This document shows positions 12,655 to 22,447 of a DNA stretch of 64,000 nt, one piece after another. Positions within the stretch are counted from its first letter, which is position 1, and the number at the start of each line of letters is the position of its first letter. The stretch spans positions 15,588,314 through 15,652,313 of the forward strand of contig NW_024881295.1 in assembly GCF_018691265.1 (NCBI RefSeq). Direction: 5' to 3'. Source of the stretch: Tyto alba. Its lineage: Eukaryota; Chordata; Aves; Strigiformes; Tytonidae. The position numbers and the translations under genes are program-made. The notes under the pieces are model-generated. The model was not told where the DNA came from. It made no database searches and saw only the letters and a program-made list of their open reading frames with translations.

Positions 12655-13346
12655 GTGAGTATTAACTTTTCCTCTGTTCTCTATAAGCTAAGATTTTTGG
12701 GACAATTTGCTTTTGGTATGCTGGAAGAAGGGAAACGTGCTTTTCTTCCACCATATAATGTTTTTATATAGGTGTATTTCAGAATGGAAATATATGCAGT
12801 TAATGTCATTCTGAATTATTTTAAGCCATCAGAAGAGTGTTACAAGACCTATGCTCTCCAAATTTTTATCCCTTTGTAGATTTGGTGGTTTTGTTCATGT
12901 TAAGATAAAATATGCTTAAAGAACATTTGAGAGCTTAGTTGAGCTTCTGTCATTTTATGGGAATGAAAAAGCAGGGAGTGAAGAAAGTATTGGAAATTTA
13001 CCTCTATTTTATTCTAACAGAAGCTGATTTAAAAGTAGTTTGGCCACAAGTGAATAAATAAGGATTGAGGTCTTGTACCTTTTGTCTGAAGTGTCTGAAT
13101 AGAAATGCTCAGAAGTTTCTTAGCCCTTTTGCAGTTAGAAATACTAGCAGGACTGATTACTGTTTGGAATAAAAGATACACAAATTTTCTTTTGGAAGCA
13201 TAAACACAGATAGGAATGAAAGAAATTAGAGGGCAAAGCTGCATCAGTGGATTTGTCAGAATTTTAATGCCAACTATCATATATACCAGTCTTAAAATAC
13301 ACTTGTGGATTTGGATGTTTCACTTTTACTTTTCTGGTTTTGGCAG

Positions 13347-13604
13347 GATTATGCTGACACAGAGTTATTACTCTCACGGGAGAACGTGGACCAGGAAGCT
13401 CTGCTAAACTATGCCAGAGAAGCAGCTGACTTCTCCACTAATCAGCAGCTGCCGTCACTGGACTTTGCCATCAATCACTATGGTCAGCCAGATGTGGCCA
13501 TGTTTGACTTCACATGCATGTATGCGTCAGAGAATGCAGCTCTGGTTCGAGAGCAGAATGGGCACCAGTTACTTGTGGCACTGGTTGGGGACAGTCTCTT
13601 AGAG
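13347..13604 (+). CDS. MICAL3: MICAL3 coding exon 7: monooxygenase substrate-side region
   Basis: Encodes residues 317-402 (86 codons), phase 0 at both ends. It runs from [20 protein letters not shown] through [20 protein letters not shown] to [10 protein letters not shown]. The GDSLLEPFWP junction with the next exon is the conserved FAD-proximal segment of the family. Confidence 0.96.
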
Positions 13605-14195
13605 GTTTGTCTTTTAAACTTGTCACGTGTAAACAGTGAATTGAAGCATAAGTACAAGCCACTGCACCCATCACTGAAATATGCACTGCCTATAAGTTAC
13701 TATAAGGAAAGCTGCCGTTTATTATCTAATAAAGTGGGAGTTATGAAGGAAGGGTAGGAGTGTTGGGAAAAAAGAATATTTAGAATGGTAATGATCTTGC
13801 TCAAGAAAATGTGTGCAGAGATTTTTCAGGAGTTGTGTCTGTTCCATCTGCTTCTTATTGGGACAATTAGACTCTCTACAGAACCTACTGTAGGCCTGTT
13901 AATAATTATCATTTTGTAGTTGGTTAAAAAGTACAATCTTGAAAAGAAGCTCTTAAGGCACTGCAGGCTTTCAGTTGCTGTTGGCAGTAGAGGAACATTG
14001 GCTTTGGAGAAGCTCATGGGCAATTCACCATACATCTGGCTTCCTCTAGCCCAGCAGAACTAGGGCTTTAAGCTAATTGCTGAGCTATATTATTCCTAGC
14101 AGATTACCATCTGAGTATATTCTTGATATTTGTTTAAAATTTTCCCTAACTGATGCTTTTCCTTTCTCTGCTTTTTTGGTAAACTGTAATATTAG

Positions 14196-14311
14196 CCATT
14201 TTGGCCAATGGGAACTGGAATAGCCAGGGGATTTTTGGCTGCGATGGACTCTGCTTGGATGGTACGAAGTTGGTCGCTCGGAGCCAGTCCTTTGGAAGTT
14301 CTTGCGGAGAG
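14196..14311 (+). CDS. MICAL3: MICAL3 coding exon 8: conserved Trp and flavin-pocket motif
   Basis: Encodes residues 403-440, phase 0 in and phase 2 out. It begins [20 protein letters not shown]. Trp405 corresponds to the tryptophan near the flavin implicated in the MICAL reaction. Acceptor ATATTAG, donor AGAG|GTAATA. Confidence 0.96.
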
Positions 14312-15293
14312 GTAATAGAAAAAATGAGTCCACTTTCTGTTCTAATCTAATCCTCCAACATCTTATCATTCATTCCAGTTTCTTCTAGCGCAAATATATA
14401 GACAGAATGGGAAGTACAGATTCTCACTCTTTTTAGAGGATGCTTGTGGATATAATTCGGTTGAAGAAAACATTCCCCAAGGAGCTGATAAACTGAAGTA
14501 CATTTATAGAGGAGTAAGAAATGTTGCAGCTGTTCTTGGTCCCAGTTTTAAAAGATTAGATGGAGAGTTTTTTTGGTGCTTATTGTCATTACATGGAGGA
14601 AGGGACTGACTGTCACCAGCCTTGCAATAGCAAACTAGATAAAGATGTAGGTGCCTCTAAAGTACCAGAGACAAAATATCTTGCCATCCCCTATTATCTT
14701 GTAAATATCTTTTATGATTTCCTTTTAAGGAAGCTATGACCTGCTTTTATTTCATGTTCTCCTAAATTGGTCACTTTGTTTCATATAAGCCAAAAAACAT
14801 CTTGTGGTTTTTTTTTGAGTATCGAGTTCTTTATGTTTTTAGCACCTCTGGTTGAGTGTTATTTTGGTGACTTAAGGTGATCTGGTAGAGATCAGTACTC
14901 AGGTAATTAAAAGATGGAGTAAGTAAAAGCAACAGCTAGTAGAACCAATTTTAAACTTAAGCAACTGCAGCTTCTGACCATCAGGAACCATAGCATAATT
15001 TTACTGGGAACCCTTTCAGTTGTGCTTAATGTGTTGTTTTCTTCCCTCCTTTTGATTTCTGGAGTTTTATTAAATTGCAGATTTTAATTTACTTATACTG
15101 AATCTTAGCTATTCAGTGTCTGATGTGGTTAGATTTGTGATCTGAATGTTTATCTCTCGGGAATTTACTTAGCAGTAGTGATGTATCTCTTAAAAAACAT
15201 CCAAAACAAAACAAACACAAAACCACCACAAAACCTAAAACAAACCAACCAAAACAAAACGCCAAACTTTTTTTTTTATTTGATTTTCCCAAG

Positions 15294-15420
15294 GGAAAGC
15301 ATTTATAGGCTACTGCCTCAGACCACCCCTGAGAATGTGAGTAAAAACTTCAGCCATTACAGCATTGATCCTGCCACCCGGTATCCCAATATCAACGTCA
15401 ACTTCTTGAGACCACAGCAG
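15294..15420 (+). CDS. MICAL3: MICAL3 coding exon 9: C-terminal part of monooxygenase domain
   Basis: Covers about residues 441-483, phase 2 in and phase 0 out. It encodes [20 protein letters not shown] and [13 protein letters not shown]. The preceding intron carries an unusual A/C-rich run (about 15195-15265) just before the acceptor tract. Confidence 0.95.
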
Positions 15421-15950
15421 GTAACTCGACAAACTGTGCTCCTAAATGCTTGTAATCTGTCTTGTCTTTCCTTAGGTGAAGCTGTGCTAATGTTTTGGGA
15501 ACAGATAGTGACCTGATGTGGCAGTATAACATGCAAGCAGTGAAAAGGAGATATATCAGTCAAGAATAGACTCTGTAATTTAACAAATTCCTTTTTTGGA
15601 ATTTTGGATTTTGATAGTTTTAACCATTCTGTAGTGATATGGGAAATCTATGCATTTGTATATATATGTGCATATACACATGCACATTTTTTTGGAAATA
15701 ATCTAGTATAGCAGCCTGTCACTGCAATTCAGTATCCACTGAGCAGCAGCAGTCGGCTAGACTGTTCAGCACTGACAAACTGATCCTTGTTGTTCTGGGG
15801 TTCTTGGGTTTGGGCTTTCTGCTATGTAAGTGTACTTGTCTTCCATTTTGCTCTTGGGATAGCTGCTCCTTGTCCTCTGGCTCTTTCTGTATGGATCTTG
15901 GGTGCATGGCATGTTGGTAATTACTCTTCTTTTTTTTGGTGTCATTTTAG

Positions 15951-16044
15951 GTACGCCACTTGTATAATACAGGAGATTTGAAAGACATTCACCTGGAAAT
16001 AGAGAACTTTGTGAACTCCAGGACACCAAAGCTGACTCGGAATG
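15951..16044 (+). CDS. MICAL3: MICAL3 coding exon 10: end of monooxygenase domain and linker
   Basis: Encodes residues 484-514, phase 0 in and phase 1 out. It starts VRHLYNTGDLKDIHLEIENF and ends PKLTRN, leading into the CH domain. Acceptor CATTTTAG, donor AATG|GTAGGC. Confidence 0.95.
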
Positions 16045-17201
16045 GTAGGCCTGGCTGCTGTTCTGTTCCCTTTGGTATTCTGGAGCTGGATCAGTGCAAG
16101 AACCATAGAGCAGCAGGGCTGTGGGGTATTATTTAATCATTCTCTTTTGGTTTAGAAAATGTATCCAGCAATTGTTTCATCAACAGTCTGATTTTTCAAG
16201 TTTCAATTAGCATGTAAATGTATTTTTGTTTGTTGAATTTCACTTTCTTTATAATGTTGTTAAATTTCTAAGCGTATCTGCTTATGTAAGTATTTTTCAC
16301 CTCCTTTATCCTATAACAATGTTCATCCTTAGAGCGCAGAAACGTAGCCTGAATTCATTCTAAGAGTAAGCTCAGAATTCTTACAAACATAACAGAAGGC
16401 ATTTCTTGTGCAGTCTTTCATGTTCATACTTTCTTTTACTCAATCCTCTCTTTTAGCTTAACCAAATGAAACCTCACTTTGCTCCCATTATTCTGCAAGT
16501 TAGATGCCTTGTGATAAGCATTTCAGTATCTGTCTACTTGTCTTGTACCCTGAGGGGTAGGTTGAACTTTTCCTTTTGCACACCTTGCCTTTGGATGTCC
16601 AGATAGTGTTTGAGGACTCTCAGAATGGCACTTTGCTGCTAAGCCTCCCTTTCACTGCTGAATAGCTGTGTAGTCTTTTGATTTGTTCTTTGCCCTGCAA
16701 CCGTTTCTCTTTAGGCTGTAATCTCATCAGATCTTGCAGTAAGGCAAGGTCAGAACAGGTCAGAGCTTTTAAAGGAAAGTTTTCAAGAGAAAAGAAAAAG
16801 TTGCAGAAGTACATTTGTAGTTCTTCCATTAGAAATAATATATCTGGGCTTTAGAGAGCGTTGGGCTACTGTATATCCTTTTGATCATATTTAACAAGCT
16901 TTTGTGACTGTTTTATAATTCCTGGGGCTTTTTTACAAGGACTAGGGTGGAAAGCCTGGCAAGTTATAAATTAGATAATTACTTTTTAGCAAATTAAAAA
17001 TCCTTTCTTGGATCTAAAATAGATATGATGGTATTTAAAAAAAAAAAAAATTCTGTCCCATGTTGCCCATTGTAGAAGGAGCTTGTTGTTTACATGAAGG
17101 CATGAAGGCTTGATTTGTTGATTCATGGTTTTTAGGTTGTATTTAGAATTCGTGAAAGAGACGTTGTGCATTTCTACTTAAAACTGTGATTCTTTTTTCA
17201 G

Positions 17202-17349
17202 AGTCTGTAGCTCGCTCTAGTAAATTGCTCAGTTGGTGCCAGAGGCAAACTGATGGATATGCTGGGGTTAATGTGACAGATCTCACGATGTCATGGAAAA
17301 GTGGCCTAGCTTTGTGTGCCATTATCCACAGATACCGTCCAGACTTAAT
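17202..17349 (+). CDS. MICAL3: MICAL3 coding exon 11: first half of calponin-homology domain
   Basis: Covers about residues 515-563, phase 1 in and phase 2 out. It contains [20 protein letters not shown] and then [19 protein letters not shown], the CH-domain core. A single CH domain of this kind supports actin or partner contacts rather than forming a complete two-CH actin-binding module. Confidence 0.96.
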
Positions 17350-18128
17350 GTGAGTAACTGGCTGTTTTGAATAACTGGGAAGGGCAGAACATTAGTGATA
17401 CTTGGAACTAATAGTACGGAGGCTGAGGCAATGCATTTGTGACTTATGGAAAAATTGATTGAAATGAATTCAATTTAACTTGATAGAAGGTGGTGTACAG
17501 TGGTTCACCATCAGAGTGGAAGGTCATAATAGCTTGATGAATATAAAGATAAATATGTTGTCATTTTCCTTCTGGATGATTTGACAGAATTAAGTTTCAA
17601 ATCGGTACTGACTGGAAAGTGTTATTGATGGATATCTCTTTTCTCTGTGAAGTTAGTCAGGAATAGTTCATACCTTCAGTTAAATTTCTTGTGAACAAGT
17701 CTTTACACAGCCCTTTATAAATCTCCTGCTTAACAGAAACTCTTTTTAAAAGACTTTTAGGCCGCTCTTTTTAGAAGTAGTGACCCACAGTATAAACAAA
17801 GATATTGCTACTGTTTGTACACTAATATGCTGATTAGAGGCATGCCCTTACATCATATATTGGGTAAAACAGTGCCCAGATTCTAGAATGGGAAAACACT
17901 GGCTGAAAGAATTAACAGTAGCAAAGACTCCGGTACTTTAATTGAAAGCTGAAATGTCTTCAGCCTCCCAAAGGGATGTTAGAAAAAGTAAATGCTAGAG
18001 CTGTATTTAAAGACATAATCCAACGTAAAGCATGCTGAAAAATTACACGGTTATTCCTTTCCATGTGCCCTGAATTACTTCTTTATTGGTGTACTCAAGT
18101 TAACTTGAGCTACTCTGTTTAATGGCTA

Positions 18129-18188
18129 TATAGCTTGTAGAGTTCAAATAGCTTTTAAAATGGTTGATTTAACTCTCTACAAGCTATA
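18129..18188. repeat. Inverted repeat, perfect 14-bp arms, 32-bp spacer
   Basis: Arms TATAGCTTGTAGAG (18129-18142) and its reverse complement (18175-18188). Allowing a 2-bp indel on each side extends the arms to about 20 bp. It sits within the intron that splits the CH domain. Confidence 0.85.
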
Positions 18189-18609
18189 GCTTTTTATATA
18201 GTTCTACAAGTTTTTGAAAAAAACAGCAGAACTAAAATATGGATCAGTCAAGAAAAAAGGGGACAGAAGTGAAGATCTAATTTAGTTCCAAGCATAACAA
18301 AAGATTTTATCTAGGGGGAAAACAGTACAATCTTCCAGCAAAGGAGGAAGTAAACATGTATTTCAGAGGATAATAAAGTTTTTAAGAAGAAAAATCTGGG
18401 TTTGCAGGAGGAGCGAAAAATGAAAAAAGAATACATCTGAGCCAAAGTTCACTATAATTAGCATCAACCCTTCAATACAAGAAGTTGCTGGCAGATAAAT
18501 TTGAGAAATTTCGGAGAAAGCAACAAATAGAGAGAGATGCATCCCTGAGTTCTTCCAGGAGACTGGTTTCTACTTGATTCAGTGCATGCCCTCTTTATGC
18601 CCTTTGCAG

Positions 18610-18806
18610 AGACTTTGATTCTTTGGATGAGCACAATGTGGAGAAGAATAACCAGCTGGCCTTTGACATTGCTGAAAAAGAGTTTGGAATATCTCCCATT
18701 ATGACTGGAAAGGAAATGGCATCTGTCGGAGAGCCAGATAAACTGTCAATGGTGATGTACCTCACACAGTTCTATGAGATGTTCAAAGACACCATCCCCT
18801 CTAGCG
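18610..18806 (+). CDS. MICAL3: MICAL3 coding exon 12: second half of CH domain
   Basis: Covers about residues 564-629, phase 2 in and phase 1 out. It encodes [20 protein letters not shown], then [20 protein letters not shown] and [12 protein letters not shown], completing the CH fold. Acceptor TTTGCAG, donor AGCG|GTAAGG. Confidence 0.96.
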
Positions 18807-19715
18807 GTAAGGAGTTTGGGGCAGGTCTGGCAGATTTAAAGACAGCTTCAGGGTCAATGTGTGTGCTTCAGTTACCTTCATGCGTCTTCTGCATGAGCTC
18901 ATACTGGTCACTCACTAACTTTACATTACATAAAGTTGACTTTTTACTGGTGCTGATAAAGGCCGTGTTAGCAGCATTATGAGCAAAAAAAAAAAAAAAA
19001 GGAGTTAATACAAAATAATGCCCTCAAAAGTTCTAAACTCATTTCAGCATTACTAGATAACTTTTCGGCTTTCTTGCTATTATTAGGGGTTCATCTGTCT
19101 CAGCTAACGTGAGATGCTTCACTAGTAGTTGTTTAGTGGGTAATTTCAAAACACTGGCCAAGTTTTATGTCTATTTACCGTCTGTGAATGGCGAGACTAA
19201 CTTCAGGCCAATGAGGAATGAAAAATCTTTGATTAGAACTGAAAGATGTAATTGCCTAACACAAATCAATATGGCCTACCTTTAAATATTAATAACATTA
19301 TTACAGTTTTTTCTTTATTACTGATGATCTTAATTCCAGTCTATCATTCCGGTGGGGGGAAAAAAATAAAGGTGTTTTTAATAAAGCCTTTTAAAAGTAT
19401 AGTGTGTATCAGGTATTATTCTCAAAACTCTGAACTCTTCTTAAGAATACTGATGATAATGATGCTCTTTAAATATGAAAGTAAATAAGCAAACAGTATT
19501 TATTCTGGGTGGTTATAAACCCTGAAAGGAGAATTGATTTTGGCAAAATGAAAAAGAGTAGCTGAGAAAGGTATTCATTCTGGACATTACAATAATTTTG
19601 TACAGAGAATTTAAGAAAAAGAGTGTTACATTAAAAAAATCAGTTGTGTATTTAATAATAGCAGAATGGAAAAAATTTCTTGGCATTCCCTTGTTCTACC
19701 TGTTTTTACTAACAG

Positions 19716-19828
19716 ATAGCCTGGACCTGAATGCAGAAGAAAAAGCTGCCCTAATTGCCAGTACCAAATCGCCTATCTCTTTTCTCAGTAAACTGGGACA
19801 AAGCATCTCTCGGAAACGCACTCCGAAG
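19716..19828 (+). CDS. MICAL3: MICAL3 coding exon 13: linker after CH domain
   Basis: Covers about residues 630-667, phase 1 in and phase 0 out. It encodes DSLDLNAEEKAALIASTKSP and ends ISRKRTPK. The basic end pairs with the next exon to form a bipartite nuclear-localisation-like cluster. Donor AAG|GTAACC. Confidence 0.95.
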
Positions 19829-20341
19829 GTAACCATGCCACGGTATCAATAACACTTGTATCTGTTAGGCTGCTGTCCAAGTAGGTGGGACTAAAAACGC
19901 CTGTGTAAGTGTGTATCTGCTATGTGTTTGCAAGAGACCACGTGTTCATCAGGTCTTGGCATGGGACAGCATACAACATTTATAACCGCAGAATTACATC
20001 CATAATATGTACTTTCAATTAGTGGTATATTTCAGTCTTAAAATCCTAGCTTTGTGGTAGTATTTGGGGATATATTTTGTACTGGAACATAACTGGTTAC
20101 TCAGTTCCCAGTTAATTTGAAAGTATTGAAGAATTTCCAATTTGAAGGTAAGAATCCCCTAAGGAAGATCAGGGAAAAACCGTTTTCTTTAAACAAGTGG
20201 AGAGTGAGCCCAGAGAACTAATCAGTTGTGTCAGAGAGCTTACTTAACTTACACACTTACGACATTTATGTCAGGCCAGAAAGGTATGAGAATACTTACC
20301 TTTGTGGTTTTCTTTTTTTCCTCTCCTCCTTCCATTTTCAG

Positions 20342-20404
20342 GACAAAAAAGAAAAGGAACTGGATGGTGCAGGGAAAAGGAGAAAAACCAGCCAATCTGA
20401 GGAT
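20342..20404 (+). CDS. MICAL3: MICAL3 coding exon 14: basic NLS-like exon (21 codons)
   Basis: Encodes residues 668-688, phase 0 at both ends. It carries DKKEKELDGAGKRRKTSQSE. Together with RKRTPK from the previous exon it resembles a bipartite nuclear localisation signal, a feature established for MICAL2; activity here is inference. Being symmetric, it could be skipped without a frameshift. Confidence 0.94.
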
Positions 20405-21133
20405 GTAAGTATTACAGTGAGGAAAGTGTCAGGGAAGAAAACATATGGTAGGTTCCTACTTCCCACTTCAGTCCTTTCATTTTCTATATCCAGACAGGGT
20501 TTATATAAGATTTTTTTTCCATCAAAATTAATTCTTCTTTCAGAGGTTACACTTTGTTGTATCTATAGTGCAAATATTTTACTGATGCTTATGAAAGAAT
20601 AGTACACAACAAATGAAATGTTGTAGTTGCCTCATATTCTATTTTTATTGCAGTTTGCTGTGGTTTGATGTGGACACCAAGAATAAAACTTTAAAGTCAT
20701 GCAGTATAGTCAGACGTTTCATTCCTATTTTAGCTTTAGCCTTGGTTAGTGCAAAAAGCATATATTTGTAATATGCCCCATAAGGCAGTCCTTCAGTTGC
20801 AATGTTTATAGCCAAATAGATACAAGTGAGTTAAAATTTAGTGCTTTGAGTTGTTAACAAAGGTTTGAAGATAGACCTTTGCTTTATGTCAAGAGATTTA
20901 TGGGAGTGTTTCAACTGTGGTCTGTTTGGTAGGCGAGTATATCAAATAAGTTTGAAAAGTAAAGTTTAACAGAACTTTTGATGACATGCCAAAGGAAATT
21001 AAAATGTGAGCTTTCAGGTGCAAACTAATGGATTTGTTTTCTACAGTGTTAGAAACCTATCACAGTGAAGGGGAAGAGAGGAAAAGGTGATGCAGGTTGT
21101 ATCTTGTTAAATTTTGATGTCACTGATTGTTAG

Positions 21134-21307
21134 GAGGACATCCCACGAAGCTACAGAGAAGAAAGGCCCACGCTGGTGAGCGCCCTGACAGAGAGGAGAA
21201 TTGATGCTGCCATTGGGAATCAGAACAAAGTCAAGTCTATGGCAACCCAGCTACTGGCCAAGTTTGAGGAGAATGCACCAGTGCAGTCCTCAAGCTTACG
21301 TAGACAG
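21134..21307 (+). CDS. MICAL3: MICAL3 coding exon 15: end of constant N-terminal block
   Basis: Encodes residues 689-746 (58 codons), phase 0 at both ends. It includes ERPTLVSALTERRIDAAIGN, then MATQLLAKFEENAP, ending SSSLRRQ. It can join in frame directly to the LIM exon at 38184 or to any of the six intervening cassette exons. Confidence 0.95.
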
Positions 21308-22354
21308 GTAGGAGATGGGTAATAAACGCCTTATTTTGGAATTGTGGAGGAAAATAATGAATAATAACATGTATTCCTTGAGACTGGATGCTAGTGGTGC
21401 TTTTGTACTTCAAAGGCTAGGGAAGAGTGAAGCTTACTGAAAAGAGAACAATTTAAAATTTAGGAGTGTGGGTTGGAGAAAAGCATCCTAATAAAAATCT
21501 ATTTCTCTGTTATTGCCCATACCATTTTATGTAATTTGAAAAGCTTTCCAGTAACGTTCTCTTTTAATGTTTAAAAACTATCATTTAATTTCTAATTTGA
21601 ACTTTTTCATGCCAGATTACACCTGTTTTTTCTTGTAAACTGTGATTAAATTTTGTATGTGTATGTAAGTGCAGCAGATAAATGCCTGGGACTTTCTTTG
21701 CAGTCAGGATATTTGTGTCATTCCAAGCGAGGCTTCCTGATGACTCCTGGTTATGGATGTTATCTGAACTCCTGCAACTGCAGGGTGGTTGTCTTTGAAG
21801 TTAGACTGGGTCGCTTCAAGCTACTGCTAGCAGCGCATTGTCAGCAGTGTAAGGCTCAGTATGGTGTAAGTGCCTGAGCTCCTGCTCAGCTGCATAGTCT
21901 GTCTTCCTAGGTGGTGCCAAGCTTTGTGCTGTCATGGCCAGGTTGTGAGTGGGACCTGACCTAGCTACTGTAAAGCTAGGTCAAGTATGTCTGTGCTACA
22001 CCACACATCAGTGTTAGTAGTATAACATAATTTCAGAAAGGTGATGTTTATCCCACTCTTTACCAATGAGATGTTTCCTCAGCCACTACATATTGTCTGA
22101 AATAACCAGTTTGATTTGAAGAAACCATGAAAATAAAGGAAACGTCCTAAAATACGTGTAGTTTCCCATTTTTGGATGATTTTTCCCTTTTTATATTTTA
22201 CTTGCTAAATGAATTCTCCCCTACCCTATTTTTTTTTTTTTTTTAAAATGTTTGTCTGTGTTACTCTGTATCCCACTCCTTTGGATTTCTTTGAGTTTCC
22301 TTTACTATTTTATCTTTCCTCCTTGATCCCATTTTCCCTACAACCTGCATGCAG
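21308..22354 (+). other. Intron 15 (1.0 kb)
   Basis: Non-coding, with a perfect 10-bp hairpin at 21957-21983 and a T16 run near 22229-22244. No additional exon was recognised. Confidence 0.8.
21957..21983. repeat. Short perfect hairpin (10-bp stem, 7-base loop)
   Basis: TGACCTAGCT (21957-21966) is followed by a 7-base spacer and its exact reverse complement (21974-21983). The half-site AGCTAGGTCA also occurs at 43454-43463. Confidence 0.85.
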
Positions 22355-22447
22355 CAACCTGTCCTGCCTTATCAAGAACGTGTTCACAACCAACCATCCA
22401 GCAGACGAGAGCAGGGCCGTCTTGCTCCCATACCCCAGTGGAAACAG
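22355..22447 (+). CDS. MICAL3: MICAL3 candidate cassette exon A (31 codons)
   Basis: Begins after a pyrimidine-rich tract and GCAG and ends AACAG|GTAAAG. It is open in the frame set by the preceding exon, phase 0 at both ends. It encodes QPVLPYQERVHNQPSSRREQ and onward, proline- and arginine-rich, ending PQWKQ. It has no catalytic motif and is likely an alternatively included disordered linker. Confidence 0.8.

Larger units (their letters stand above)
10477..21133 (+). other. Short introns between the monooxygenase, CH and linker exons
   Basis: Introns lie at 10477-11154, 11257-11828, 11985-12553, 12655-13346, 13605-14195, 14312-15293, 15421-15950, 16045-17201, 17350-18609, 18807-19715, 19829-20341 and 20405-21133. 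All are AT-rich with 513-1260 bases each. Apart from homopolymer runs, a 14-bp inverted repeat in 17350-18609 and an alternating purine/pyrimidine run near 15658-15686, I saw no gene, RNA or recognisable transposon in them. Confidence 0.8.
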
